From positions 62,001 through 126,000 of the forward strand of contig NZ_JRHC01000004.1 in assembly GCF_000949475.1 (NCBI RefSeq): a DNA stretch of 64,000 nucleotides, given 5' to 3'. Positions 9,199 to 19,294 of the stretch are shown one piece after another. Each line of letters opens with the position of its first letter. Position 1 is the stretch's first letter. The notes under the pieces were generated by a model, which worked only from the letters and a program-made list of their open reading frames with translations, did not search any database and had not been told where the DNA came from. Made by a program: the position numbers and the translations under genes. Origin of the DNA: Draconibacterium sediminis (GTDB lineage: Bacteria > Bacteroidota > Bacteroidia > Bacteroidales > Prolixibacteraceae).

Positions 9199-10698
9199 AT
9201 GAGGAAATTATTCGATATAAAATTTATTCTGCTGATAACACTGCTTTGCTGTGGTTTTGTGGCCTGTAGCGACGATAGTAACAGCGACATTGAAGAGCCT
9301 GTTAAACCGGAACCGGAAACAGGAGATGTTACGCTTTATATCACTACCAATACCCGCTCGCAGGATTTTGCAACAAAAGCGGTCGACTTTAGCGATAAAA
9401 GCAATATGTCGCCATCAACCATTAATCTGGAGCCTGAAACACGGTACCAGACCATGGATGGTTTTGGAGCGGCAATTACAGGCTCAACCTGTTATAACCT
9501 GTTACAGATGACGGAAGATAACCGGGAGAAGTTTCTGAAAGAAACATTCTCTCCAACAGAGGGAATGGGCTACAGTTATGTTCGTATTTCCATCGGTTGT
9601 TCCGACTTTTCGCTTAGCGAATATACCTGTTGCGATACCGAAGGAATTGAAAACTTCGGCCTTACTTCGGAAGAAACCGATTACGTGATTCCGATCTTAC
9701 AGGAAATTCAGGCCATTAATCCTGACCTTAAAATTCTGGGATCGCCATGGACCTGCCCACGCTGGATGAAAGTGAATAATCTTACCGATTTGCAACCCTT
9801 CAACTCGTGGACAAGCGGACAGTTAAATCCGGCGTATTATGCCGATTATGCCACGTATTTTGTAAAGTGGATTCAGGTTTTAAAGGAGTACGGAATCGAG
9901 ATTTACTCGGTTACGCCACAAAACGAACCGCTTAACAGAGGTAACTCCGCTTCGTTGTACATGGGCTGGGAAGAACAACTTGAATTTGTGAAAAACAACC
10001 TGGTGCCTGCTTTTAAAGCAGCATCGTTGAACACAAAAATTTATTTGTTCGACCACAATTACAACTACGATAACATGGGCGGTCAGAACGATTATCCGGT
10101 TAAAATTTACGACGCAGGAGTTGACGAAGATATCGTGGTCGGTGCCGCTTATCACAACTACGGAGGAAACAAGGAAGAGCTTTTGGATATTCACGAAAAA
10201 GCTCCCGAAAGAGAATTGATTTTCACCGAAACATCTATCGGTACCTGGAATGATGGCCGTAACCTGCAAAATCGTTTAATTGAAGATATGCGCGAAGTGG
10301 CACTTGGAACCGTAAATAACTGGTGTAAAGGAGTAATTGTGTGGAACCTAATGCTCGACAGCGACCGGGGCCCCAACCGTGAAGGCGGATGCCAGACTTG
10401 TTATGGCGCTGTGGATATCGACAGAGCCAACTATTCATCGATTACGCGTAATTCGCACTATTACATCATCGGCCATTTGTCGTCGGTTGTTAAGCCCGGT
10501 GCAGTGCGTATCGGAACGTCAGGTTTTTCTGATGCCGGTTTTTACTACTCGGCATTCGAAAACACCGACGGAACTTATGCGGTCGTACTATTAAACAGCA
10601 ATTCGGCCTCAAAAATGATAACACTCGACGATGGCACCAATCACTTTAGTTACGAAGTGCCTGCTAAATCGGTTATTTCATACCAATGGAAAAAATAA
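9199..10698 (+). CDS. GH30 glycoside hydrolase, lipoprotein
   Basis: The 499-residue enzyme is exported as a lipoprotein (Cys23). It has the GH30 (beta/alpha)8 barrel with a C-terminal beta-sandwich. The substrate-pocket sequence YQTMDGFGAAITGS is near residue 90. The acid/base is E243 in SVTPQNEPLN and the nucleophile is E344 in LIFTETSIG. The pattern is close to the subfamily with beta-1,6-glucanases and glucosylceramidase-like enzymes (GH30_3/GH30_1). In the known Bacteroides thetaiotaomicron beta-1,6-glucan locus, a GH30_3 enzyme sits beside SusC/D and an SGBP, a similar arrangement. Beta-1,6-glucan is therefore a plausible but unproven substrate. Confidence 0.9.
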   Translation: MRKLFDIKFILLITLLCCGFVACSDDSNSDIEEPVKPEPETGDVTLYITTNTRSQDFATKAVDFSDKSNMSPSTINLEPETRYQTMDGFGAAITGSTCYNLLQMTEDNREKFLKETFSPTEGMGYSYVRISIGCSDFSLSEYTCCDTEGIENFGLTSEETDYVIPILQEIQAINPDLKILGSPWTCPRWMKVNNLTDLQPFNSWTSGQLNPAYYADYATYFVKWIQVLKEYGIEIYSVTPQNEPLNRGNSASLYMGWEEQLEFVKNNLVPAFKAASLNTKIYLFDHNYNYDNMGGQNDYPVKIYDAGVDEDIVVGAAYHNYGGNKEELLDIHEKAPERELIFTETSIGTWNDGRNLQNRLIEDMREVALGTVNNWCKGVIVWNLMLDSDRGPNREGGCQTCYGAVDIDRANYSSITRNSHYYIIGHLSSVVKPGAVRIGTSGFSDAGFYYSAFENTDGTYAVVLLNSNSASKMITLDDGTNHFSYEVPAKSVISYQWKK

Positions 10699-10709
10699 AA
10701 ACTAACGCA

Positions 10710-12044
10710 ATGAAGAACTTAAAATATTTCATATTAAGCATTTTGGGTTTGGCTGTTTTGTCGTGCTCCGATGATATCAGCGAAATCGAACCGGCGGGAA
10801 ATCCCGTTATGGAAATTGAAAACCAATTCTCCGATGTACATTTCGGCGATGTGCTTTCGTTTACTGTTTCGGTTAGCGACGAAATTTCGCTATCGACACT
10901 AACTGCCATTCTTTATTTTGGCGAAGAAGAGGTGGAAAGAACGACAATTCGCACGAAAGAAAATGGTGAATATTCAGGAACAATTGAAATTCCTTTTGAG
11001 AAAGATATTCCCGACGGAACAGCTACTCTGGAGTTTGTGTTACTGAACACAACGATGAATAGCAGTATTGAAACTTTTGATGTGCCGATTACACGAGCGC
11101 AATACCCTTACCTGATTTTGGTAAGTGAAAACGCATCGTACCCAATGTTGCCAACCGGCGAAGCAAATGAGTATGCGGCTACGGAAGCATTCCCGTCAAA
11201 CGATTTGTCGGCCTACATTAAAACGCCGGTGGTTGATGATAAAGGGACCGAAATCGTTTTTGGTTGGGAAGCCGGTGCTGTAACAAACGGGGTTTCTACA
11301 AATATCCCCTTTGTAAGCCCTGTGGGTGGAACTTACTCGGTAACATTTAATACCAAAACATACGAGGCCGGCCCATTCTTCGAAATACTGCTTAACGGAG
11401 AGAACATGAATATGGTTGATAAAGACAATTATCAGCTGGATGTTGATCTGACGCAAGGGCAGGAGGTAAGTATTCAAGGTTTGGGAAATATTGCCGACTG
11501 GTGGATCGATGCTGATTATCTGACCACGCAGGAAGCCGGGCTTTACACTTTTGTCCCTATCACAGGAAAATACCGTGTAACGGCTAATCTGGAGTTGAAC
11601 TATTTCAGAATTGAGGCTTTGGATGGCAACTCACCAGCTGGATTAAATGCTGACGGAACAGGTGCCGTTTGGGTAATTGGCGAGAATGTTGGAAAACCAT
11701 CGTTAGCTGATAAAACTGTGGGCTGGAGTCCGGACAATGCATTGTGTATGGCTCCAATTGGCGACAAAAAATACCAGTTGACTGTAGTTGGAGGTACAAA
11801 TATCAGTACCGATGGAATCAACTTTAAATTCTTCCACCAAAAAGGTTGGGGCGGAGAATTTGGAGGAGACGCCATTTCAACAACAAGCGACATCGTATTC
11901 ATTGGCGACGGCACAAATGGCCGCGACAGTGGTAACCTTGGTTTGGTTGATGGAGTGACCCTGGAAGATGGTGCTACTTATGTATTTACGGTTGATCTTT
12001 CGGCAGGAAACGATCAGGCCGTTTTAACAGTTACAAAAAAATAA
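10710..12044 (+). CDS. Surface glycan-binding lipoprotein (DUF5125/DUF5121-like), second copy
   Basis: An upstream in-frame ATG at 10686 lies inside the end of the GH30 gene. The start at 10710 gives a clean lipoprotein signal (MKNLKYFILS, Cys19 in LAVLSC) and 444 residues, so it is preferred. An N-terminal Ig-like domain (EIENQFSDVHFGDVLSFTVSV) precedes a middle beta domain. The C-terminal glycan-binding-like domain begins near GTGAVWVIGENVGKPS and ends in a DLSAGNDQAVLTVTK strand. The order of domains parallels the lipoprotein at 7803. It is expected to bind oligosaccharide at the cell surface for the GH30 enzymes and SusD. A strong terminator follows. Confidence 0.7.
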   Translation: MKNLKYFILSILGLAVLSCSDDISEIEPAGNPVMEIENQFSDVHFGDVLSFTVSVSDEISLSTLTAILYFGEEEVERTTIRTKENGEYSGTIEIPFEKDIPDGTATLEFVLLNTTMNSSIETFDVPITRAQYPYLILVSENASYPMLPTGEANEYAATEAFPSNDLSAYIKTPVVDDKGTEIVFGWEAGAVTNGVSTNIPFVSPVGGTYSVTFNTKTYEAGPFFEILLNGENMNMVDKDNYQLDVDLTQGQEVSIQGLGNIADWWIDADYLTTQEAGLYTFVPITGKYRVTANLELNYFRIEALDGNSPAGLNADGTGAVWVIGENVGKPSLADKTVGWSPDNALCMAPIGDKKYQLTVVGGTNISTDGINFKFFHQKGWGGEFGGDAISTTSDIVFIGDGTNGRDSGNLGLVDGVTLEDGATYVFTVDLSAGNDQAVLTVTKK

Positions 12045-12066
12045 GAGAGAGAAAAGGTAGATATAT

Positions 12067-12112
12067 AAAAGGTTGTGGACTTCCCGAAATGGGAGGTCTC
12101 ACAGCCTTTTTT
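12067..12112 (+). terminator. Intrinsic terminator after the second SGBP gene
   Basis: A long stem (AAAAGGTTGTG pairing with CACAGCCTTTT, extended by GAC/GTC and TTCCC/GGGAG around a short loop) ends in a run of six T. It lies between the SGBP gene and the second GH30 gene. That GH30 gene is thus either expressed by read-through or has its own promoter. Confidence 0.8.
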
Positions 12113-12157
12113 GTTAGACGTTTTTGGCATTTCAAGAAAGAATGTTGAACGAAGAAA

Positions 12158-13648
12158 ATGAAGATGATCATGAAGAATATTTTGAAAACGGTGGTTGGTG
12201 TTTTTGCTGTATCGGGTTTATTTTTTGCCGGATGCACGAACAGGGAAGTGAATAAAGAAGTGGAGCAACCACCGGTAGTTGTAAATCCCGAAAAAGTAAA
12301 CGTGTATGTAACCGCAAAAGACACCAATCTTCGCTTAGATGCAATTGGCGAATTCAGCTTGCAAACTGGGGGCCAGCCTTTGGAAACACAGCCTTTTGTT
12401 CTGATTGATCCGGCAAAAAAGTTTCAAACCATCGAAGGGATAGGAGCGGCTTTAACCGATGCTTCGGCTGAAACATTTTATAAAATGCCACGAAACGTTC
12501 GGCAGGAAATCCTTACTGCGTTCTTCGACCAGGAAAAAGGAATTGGCTATAACTTTTCACGCACAAATATTGCCAGCTGCGATTTTTCAAGCGCATCGTA
12601 CAACTACGTGGTGGAGAACGATTCGCTCCTGACTACTTTTAGTGTTCAGCACGACGAGCAATACCGTATCCCGTTTATTAAAGAAGCAATTGAAGCGGCG
12701 GGTGGAGAATTGAAAATGTTTGTTAGCCCGTGGAGCCCTCCGGCCTGGATGAAAAGCAATAATAACGTATTGCTGGGAGGAAAACTGCTGGAACAGTTTA
12801 AACCGGCATGGGCAAAGTATTACGTGAAGTTTATCGAAGAGTATGAGAAACGCGACATTCCGGTTTGGGGCCTTTCGGTACAAAACGAACCTATGGCTGT
12901 TCAGCGGTGGGAATCGTGTGTATACACTGCTGATGAGGAACGCGATTTTATAAAGAAATACCTTGGGCCAACTTTGCACAGTAATGGAATGGGCGATAAA
13001 AAACTAATCGCCTGGGATCACAACCGCGACCAGGTATATCAACGCGCTACTACTATTTTAAGCGATCCGGAAGCTGCAAAATATGTTTGGGGTATTGGCT
13101 TTCACTGGTACGAACCCTGGACTGGTGGCGATATGCAGTTTGAAAACACAAAACTGGTAAACGATGCTTTCCCTGGTACAAAACTTATTTTTACGGAAGG
13201 TTGTGTTGAATCATTTGATATTAACCGGGTTAATGACTGGGCTTTGGGCGAACGTTATGGCTATTCTATGCTGAATGATTTTAACAGCGGAACTGTTGCA
13301 TGGACCGACTGGAACATCCTCCTGGACGAAACCGGCGGTCCAAACCATGTTGGTAACTTATGTTTTGCGCCCATACACGCCAATACGCAAACCGGCGAGT
13401 TAATTTATACCAACAGCTACTATTACATAGGGCATTTTTCGAAATTTGTAAAAGAAGGAGCACGAAGAATTGCAACATCATCGAGCCGCACCGATTTGCA
13501 GGCAACTGCTTTTGTAAATCCTGATGGTACAATCGCCGTGGTTGTGCTTAACATGTCTGAAGAAAAATTCAACTACCAATTAATGGTAAACGGCAAATCA
13601 ACCGATCTGGAGAGTTTACCTCATTCCATAATGACCATTACTTTATAA
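12158..13648 (+). CDS. GH30 glycoside hydrolase, second enzyme
   Basis: The 496-residue lipoprotein (Cys26, FFAGC) has the GH30 fold. FQTIEGIGAALTDASAETF is near residue 90. The acid/base is E244 in GLSVQNEPMAVQRW and the nucleophile is E347 in KLIFTEGCVES. The VQNEPMAVQRWESC segment is typical of the glucosylceramidase-like GH30_1 group and differs from the first GH30 here, so the two probably cleave different linkages or chain lengths of one beta-glycan. ATGs at 12158, 12164 and 12170 are all possible starts. It is separated from the upstream operon by a terminator and is followed by another. Confidence 0.9.
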   Translation: MKMIMKNILKTVVGVFAVSGLFFAGCTNREVNKEVEQPPVVVNPEKVNVYVTAKDTNLRLDAIGEFSLQTGGQPLETQPFVLIDPAKKFQTIEGIGAALTDASAETFYKMPRNVRQEILTAFFDQEKGIGYNFSRTNIASCDFSSASYNYVVENDSLLTTFSVQHDEQYRIPFIKEAIEAAGGELKMFVSPWSPPAWMKSNNNVLLGGKLLEQFKPAWAKYYVKFIEEYEKRDIPVWGLSVQNEPMAVQRWESCVYTADEERDFIKKYLGPTLHSNGMGDKKLIAWDHNRDQVYQRATTILSDPEAAKYVWGIGFHWYEPWTGGDMQFENTKLVNDAFPGTKLIFTEGCVESFDINRVNDWALGERYGYSMLNDFNSGTVAWTDWNILLDETGGPNHVGNLCFAPIHANTQTGELIYTNSYYYIGHFSKFVKEGARRIATSSSRTDLQATAFVNPDGTIAVVVLNMSEEKFNYQLMVNGKSTDLESLPHSIMTITL

Positions 13649-13681
13649 AGTTTGGTTCTTTCATAAATACAATTGCAAAAT

Positions 13682-13720
13682 AAAAGCGCTTAAATTTTTG
13701 ATTTAGACGCTTTTGTTGTT
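13682..13720 (+). terminator. Terminator after the second GH30 gene
   Basis: AAAAGCG pairs with CGCTTTT (13682-13688 with 13108-equivalent positions 13708-13714), and the stem is nearly continued by AAAT/ATTT. The loop is short and TTTTGTTGTTTT follows. It marks the end of PUL 1. Confidence 0.75.
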
Positions 13721-14326
13721 TTAAAAAGTACATAAATCTACGTTTTGGATGAACCTATTCCATGTTTACAGGAAGAAAAGAAAACAGAAATTCAACAGCC
13801 AAAACTTTTTTCTAAACACCAATCTCCAGAAGAATACCATTCTGTCGAATCTATAACCCTGTAGCTACGGTATTACAGTTATTGAATTATTTACACGGAT
13901 TTTCTACCCATTAGCCCCATCGATATAGTTTAAAAGCCCAAAATGATCAATTCCTACCTTTGGCCGTCATAAACTGTGGTCGATAAAACAGTTTTTCCAA
14001 CGCGTCAATCATTCACGAAAAAGGTACCAAACAACCTTCAGTTTTACTTTATCACTCATAGAAAATTATGGATAAAGAATATCAATTTATGCATTTATCC
14101 GGCACGAATGCATAAGCGTTTTATCCTGTTGTCAAGAGAATCATTAAAATCATCATGAGATTATTATATGGTTAAAATGGTTGATATACAGGTTGATATG
14201 TTGTTGTTGTGGTCGTTTTTTTCATGCTCTGAATCATCTGTCTATGTATTTGAATTATTTATCCATAACGAAAATACAAGGGCCAGATACATTTGATGTC
14301 AGAACTGAATAATTAAATATAAGTTT
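13721..14326 (+). promoter_or_regulatory. Long leader upstream of PUL 2
   Basis: No credible gene is present. A TACCTTTG at 13955-13962 fits the Bacteroides -7 element, with only a weak TTTA about 22 bases upstream. If it is used, the susC transcript would have a leader of roughly 360 bases. I see no other clear structure in this stretch. Confidence 0.3.
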
Positions 14327-17300
14327 ATGAAAAAAATCGATTTTAAATTATTGGTGTTAGCCATATTAATTGGCATATCATTTAACACCTTCGGACAAAC
14401 ACGACAAATCACCGGAGTTGTGTTTGATGAAAGCAACACTTCTATACCGGGTGTTTCAATAGCTGAAAAAGGAACTGCAAATGGTACCGTATCTGATATT
14501 GACGGTAAATTCGTAATTAACGTTTCAGAAAGTTCAAGTATCCTTGTCTTTTCATTTATTGGTTTTGAAACTCAGGAAGTCGCTCTTGATGGACAAACCA
14601 ATTTACAGATCCATTTGGCTTCTTCTAATATAAAATTAGATGAGGTTGTTGCCATTGGATATGGTTCTGTAAAAAAAGGAGATTTAACCGGATCGGTTGC
14701 TTCTGTTGATCGCCAAAAATTGGAGAAGGCCAATAAGGTTGATGCAATTTCTGCGCTTCAGGGCCAAACCGCAGGTGTGGTTATTCAGCGTACCGACAAC
14801 AAACCGGGCGCCGGAGGTTTTAATATCCGTATTCGCGGAGCGAGCACCATTAACTCCAACCAAACAGCCAATCAGGGAGGTTTCAATCCAGGGCAAAACC
14901 CGCTTTTTATTGTCGATGGAGTTTTTCTGGATGATATTTCATTCCTGAACCCCGGAGATATTGAAAGAATGGATATTCTTAAAGATGCTTCGGCTACTGC
15001 TGTATACGGATCGCGAGGTAGTAACGGTGTAATCCTTATTGAAACCAAACAGGGGAAAAAAGGCGAAATGAAAGTTAATTACAGCAATTACTTTGGTTTT
15101 AAACAGGCTTACCACTTACCTCCAATGCAAGATGCTCCGGGATTTGTAGAGTATATTAAAGACGATGTGGTAGGAAACCAGTTTGCTGCCGGAAACCTCG
15201 ACTACTCAAGAGATGAAGTTGTGTTATCAGATTACCTGGATGCAGAAGAGCTACAAAATATTGCCGATGGAGTAAATACCGACTGGGTTGATCTACTATT
15301 GGTTAACGGTTTTCAAACCAACCATTCATTAAATTTAAGTGGGGGAAGCGAAAGTACAGTTTACTCTATCGGATTGGCGTATACAAAAGATAACGGAACA
15401 CTGGAAGGTGAAGACTATACCAGATACAACGTGAGAGGTGATTTGTCATCCGACTTGTCGGATTGGTTGAATATCAGTGTAGGTAACTATATGACTTACG
15501 CTATACAAAACACCGGAAGCTGGGAAGGTTTCAGAAGCGCTTATCGTTTAAAACCATACGGACGTCCTTATAATGAAGACGGAACGCCACGCTTTTATGC
15601 GTTGGACAAAGAAACTCAGATAACAAACCCATTGTTTGAGGCTGATAACATTACCAAAGAAACAAAATACCTGCAATGGATTGGTGATATTGCACTAAAA
15701 GTGACTCCTGCAAAAGGACTAACCTTAACGTCTAAGTTTTCGCCAAATATCAAATTTTCTCGTTACGGCGAATACCGTGGATTGTATTCGAAAAGCGTTA
15801 GTGGAAATGCTGCCAACAGAAGAGCGCAGGTAAACAACCACAATTATTTGTCATATGCCTGGGATAATATCCTTAATTATAAATACACCACCGGTGTGCA
15901 TGCATTTGATGTTACAGCAGTAATGTCAAGGTTTATGGAACGTTCAGAGGGGTATTACAACCAGGTTAGAAACTTCACAACCGACGATTTCCTGTTTTAC
16001 AATATGGGAGCAGGCCTCGACATCAGGGAATTAACAAGTGGTTTCTCAAAACAAACGCTTGAATCTTACACCGGAAGGATCAATTATAATCTGATGGACA
16101 AATACCTGTTGACCTTAACCGGACGTTACGATGGGTCGTCAGTTCTGTCTGCAAAAAATAAATGGGCTTTCTTCCCTTCGGCTGCACTTGCATGGAAACT
16201 TATGCAAGAAGGCTTTATGCAGGAACAGAATGTTCTTTCGAATGCTAAACTGAGACTGAGTTACGGACAAACCGGGAACAATGGTCAGGGTGGAGGACTT
16301 GTTCCGCTTGGATCGCAATCTTTATTAGGAAGTAGTGCAACCAACCTGGGAGGTTCTTCTGTTTCAACCGCGTTCATTACAGGTTTAGCCAACGAAGACC
16401 TTACCTGGGAAAAAACAACAGAAGTTAACCTCGGATTCGACTTTGGCTTTTTAGAAAACAGAGTATTTGGTTCTATAGATGTTTATAACAGAAAAAATAC
16501 CAATATTATTTTCTACACTCCTCTGCCGGCAGTAAGTGGCTATGGTGGAACGTATGATAATGTGGGAGAGTCAACCAACAAGGGGATTGAAATTACGTTG
16601 AACACGGTGAATTTTGACCGGGGTGATTTTAAATGGACCACCAATTTTAACTTTGCCAGCAACAAAAATACCATCGATAAACTTTACGGCGACCTGGAAG
16701 AAATCATTTTCAATGTATCAGGTACCAACCTTATTCATCAGGTTGGTGAATCAATCGGATCTGTTTACGATTATGTATTTGATGGAATCTGGCAACTTGA
16801 CGAAGCAACCGAAGCAGCTAAATATGGCCAAACTCCGGGACAGGTACGCGTTAAAGATTTAAATAACGACGGCGAAATCACACCTGATAAGGACAGACAG
16901 GTAGTAGGCCAGATTACCCCGAAATGGACAGGAGGTATAACAAGTACCATGAACTACAAAAATTTCGATTTTACGTTCTTCATCAGTACCAGCCAGGGAA
17001 ATATGATACAAAGTAATTTCCATGGTAATACTTCGTTCCCCTGGGATGGCGATCCATCAAGGCTTTTCAACGCCTATGATGTAGATTACTGGACACCTAC
17101 AAATCCTACCAATGGCTGGTATCAGCCAGGTAACGGAGGATCTTATCAACATGTAATTAAATACCAGGATATTTCATTTACAAAAGTTGGATATATCACT
17201 CTGGGTTACAATGTGCCATCTCAGGTGCTGAATAAGTTTAAAGTTGATGGTTTAAGAATATACACTACGGTTCAAAATCCTTTCATCTTTACAGATTACG

Positions 17301-17392
17301 ATGGTTGGGATCCTGAAAATGCAGGTAGAAACTCGTGGGGTGCAGCTTTTATGTCGAGAACATATTTAGCCGGAATTAATTTGAACTTTTAA
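14327..17392 (+). CDS. SusC-like TonB-dependent transporter (PUL 2)
   Basis: The 1021-residue outer-membrane transporter has a signal peptide ending FNTFGQ and a carboxypeptidase-regulatory-like domain (about 25-105, with TSIPGVSIAEKGTANGT). The plug begins LDEVVAIGYGSVKKGDLTGSVAS and includes AVYGSRGSNGVILIETK; the barrel ends in NLNF. It has no STN domain, which agrees with control by the hybrid two-component sensor at the end of this locus. susD follows after 20 bases. The substrate is unknown; the neighbouring GH89 gene suggests a glycan with terminal alpha-GlcNAc. Confidence 0.95.
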   Translation: MKKIDFKLLVLAILIGISFNTFGQTRQITGVVFDESNTSIPGVSIAEKGTANGTVSDIDGKFVINVSESSSILVFSFIGFETQEVALDGQTNLQIHLASSNIKLDEVVAIGYGSVKKGDLTGSVASVDRQKLEKANKVDAISALQGQTAGVVIQRTDNKPGAGGFNIRIRGASTINSNQTANQGGFNPGQNPLFIVDGVFLDDISFLNPGDIERMDILKDASATAVYGSRGSNGVILIETKQGKKGEMKVNYSNYFGFKQAYHLPPMQDAPGFVEYIKDDVVGNQFAAGNLDYSRDEVVLSDYLDAEELQNIADGVNTDWVDLLLVNGFQTNHSLNLSGGSESTVYSIGLAYTKDNGTLEGEDYTRYNVRGDLSSDLSDWLNISVGNYMTYAIQNTGSWEGFRSAYRLKPYGRPYNEDGTPRFYALDKETQITNPLFEADNITKETKYLQWIGDIALKVTPAKGLTLTSKFSPNIKFSRYGEYRGLYSKSVSGNAANRRAQVNNHNYLSYAWDNILNYKYTTGVHAFDVTAVMSRFMERSEGYYNQVRNFTTDDFLFYNMGAGLDIRELTSGFSKQTLESYTGRINYNLMDKYLLTLTGRYDGSSVLSAKNKWAFFPSAALAWKLMQEGFMQEQNVLSNAKLRLSYGQTGNNGQGGGLVPLGSQSLLGSSATNLGGSSVSTAFITGLANEDLTWEKTTEVNLGFDFGFLENRVFGSIDVYNRKNTNIIFYTPLPAVSGYGGTYDNVGESTNKGIEITLNTVNFDRGDFKWTTNFNFASNKNTIDKLYGDLEEIIFNVSGTNLIHQVGESIGSVYDYVFDGIWQLDEATEAAKYGQTPGQVRVKDLNNDGEITPDKDRQVVGQITPKWTGGITSTMNYKNFDFTFFISTSQGNMIQSNFHGNTSFPWDGDPSRLFNAYDVDYWTPTNPTNGWYQPGNGGSYQHVIKYQDISFTKVGYITLGYNVPSQVLNKFKVDGLRIYTTVQNPFIFTDYDGWDPENAGRNSWGAAFMSRTYLAGINLNF

Positions 17393-17412
17393 ACACTTAT
17401 CAATAAAATATT

Positions 17413-19053
17413 ATGAAGATGAAATATATAAACAATAAAATAGTAGTGCTACTGCTTGCATTGAGCTTCTTTGCAACGAGCTGCGACAGTTTCCTTGAGG
17501 AAGACAACTATACTTCGTTAAGTATTGAAACTGCTAAAACCGATCCTGAAACTTTTGACCAGTTGGTGGCTTCTGTTTATGAAATATCAAGGGAATATAC
17601 AACACATTATACTTCTGACATGTATTATCAGTTGGAAGATCTGGGAACTGATATTGTAACACGAGGATCGTTGGTAACAGGAACCAACGACTTAAATGAT
17701 TACGTGAATTTTAACTCAACAAACTGGACTATTAGTGTATATTGGACAGACCAATACAAAATAATTTCTGCGGCCAATATTGCGATAGATAATGCCGACG
17801 AAATTGAAGGAGTTGATGCCAACACAAAAGCAACAGGCATAGGCGAAGCCAAATTTTTCAGGGCAATGTCGTACTTTAACTTGGTTGAAAATTTTGGTGG
17901 AGTTCCTTTGGTTTTGAATCAGGTTACCAGCGCCGAAACAGATTATGTGCGTGCCACGGAACAGGAAGTATATTCTCAAATTGTTATGGATTTGGAAGAT
18001 GCTTTAGCTGCCGTACCTGATAATCCGGCAGAATATGGAAGAGTTTCAAAAGACGCCGTAAGACATCTTTTATCAAAAGTGTTGTTAACCCGAGGCTACA
18101 AATCATTTGCCGCCAGTACCGATTTTACTCAAGCTGCATCATTGGCAGAAACAGTAATTTCAAACCACACACTGGTGTCTTCTTTTGAAGATCTGGTTAG
18201 CATCGAAAACCAACGCAATTCAGAAGTAGTGTTTGCTTACCTGTTTGGAAACAACCCGGTTAGCCGGGGCTGGGGAAACTCAAGACACATGAAGTACAAA
18301 TTCAGGTTTTACGATTATCCCGGATTATCACGTACAGTTCAGGGCCTTGGACCAATGCCTACGCCGTTTTATTTCTCGCTTTTTCAGGACGATGATCAAC
18401 GTGCGGCTGCTACATTTAAAAGAGTACTTTACGCTACCGAAGAATATTCTGCTACGGTAAACGGAGAAACTGTATACATGGCAATCGGCGATACAGCAAT
18501 GTATTTCCCGAAAGTAGCCTGGACAGACGCTCAAAAAGCAGCGGTTGCCTATAAGGTAATCAATCCCGACTCATACATAAAAAGTGATGGAGTTACACCG
18601 GTTCATTATCCGTTGTTTAGAAAATTTGACGATCCGGATGTGCCTTTTACACAACCCGACCAATCTTCGCAGGGAGAAAGAGATATGGTTATGATGAGAA
18701 GCGGCGAAGCATACCTGATTGCCGCAGAAGCTTATCTAAAACAAGCGAACGCAACAAAAGCAGCAGAATTACTTACCGACTTGCGCAGCCGTGCAGGAAT
18801 ATCAACTGCGGTAACTACCGAAGATGCAACACTCGACTTTATTCTTGATGAAAGAGCCCGGGAATTAGCCGGAGAGGTAAACCGTTGGATGGACCTGAAA
18901 AGAACAGGCAAGTTGATTGAAAGAACTTTGATGCACAATCCACACGCTGCATTTAATAACGCCCTGCAAGAAAAACACTTGTTACGACCAATTCCACAAA
19001 CTGAAATCGACAACAGTGGTGGAAGTATTACTCAGAATCCAAATTATTCGTAA
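17413..19053 (+). CDS. SusD-like outer-membrane lipoprotein (PUL 2)
   Basis: The 546-residue RagB/SusD lipoprotein has its lipidated residue at Cys24 (FFATSC). The family helices are clear: GEAKFFRAMSYFNLVENFGGVPLVLNQV near 140-165, GEAYLIAAEAYLKQAN, and the C-terminal DERARELAGEVNRWMDLKRTG and LRPIPQTEI motifs. It is the surface partner of the SusC at 14327. A hairpin about 35 bases after the stop separates it from the enzyme genes. Confidence 0.95.
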   Translation: MKMKYINNKIVVLLLALSFFATSCDSFLEEDNYTSLSIETAKTDPETFDQLVASVYEISREYTTHYTSDMYYQLEDLGTDIVTRGSLVTGTNDLNDYVNFNSTNWTISVYWTDQYKIISAANIAIDNADEIEGVDANTKATGIGEAKFFRAMSYFNLVENFGGVPLVLNQVTSAETDYVRATEQEVYSQIVMDLEDALAAVPDNPAEYGRVSKDAVRHLLSKVLLTRGYKSFAASTDFTQAASLAETVISNHTLVSSFEDLVSIENQRNSEVVFAYLFGNNPVSRGWGNSRHMKYKFRFYDYPGLSRTVQGLGPMPTPFYFSLFQDDDQRAAATFKRVLYATEEYSATVNGETVYMAIGDTAMYFPKVAWTDAQKAAVAYKVINPDSYIKSDGVTPVHYPLFRKFDDPDVPFTQPDQSSQGERDMVMMRSGEAYLIAAEAYLKQANATKAAELLTDLRSRAGISTAVTTEDATLDFILDERARELAGEVNRWMDLKRTGKLIERTLMHNPHAAFNNALQEKHLLRPIPQTEIDNSGGSITQNPNYS

Positions 19054-19086
19054 GAATAATTTAAATATTGTGTTTAGTTAGTTTAT

Positions 19087-19124
19087 AAAATATAGGCAGG
19101 TGAGCAATTACCTGCTTATATTTT
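19087..19124 (+). terminator. Hairpin between susD and GH89 gene (attenuator-like)
   Basis: AAAATATA-GGCAGGT pairs almost perfectly with ACCTGC-TTATATTTT around the loop GAGCAATT. The 3' arm ends in a T-rich run. It could partly terminate transcription after susD and so lower the enzyme transcript relative to susCD. Confidence 0.6.
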
Positions 19125-19294
19125 GATAACACAAACCGATATGGCTTGATAGAAATTAAACCTAATACCATTAAAACCAGCTGCGTTTCAATCCCGGAAG
19201 CTTCTCAAAAAAGGCAATCATGAAAAATTTAGCAGATGAAATTTCAGACCAGGAAGCGTTAAAAATTAACAACATTACAAATCCCGGAAAAAGA

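Noticed and set aside
13976-14158. A 60-codon open frame between PUL 1 and PUL 2
   Set aside because: It has no domain, odd composition and no neighbour coupling; it lies in the expected leader of susC.
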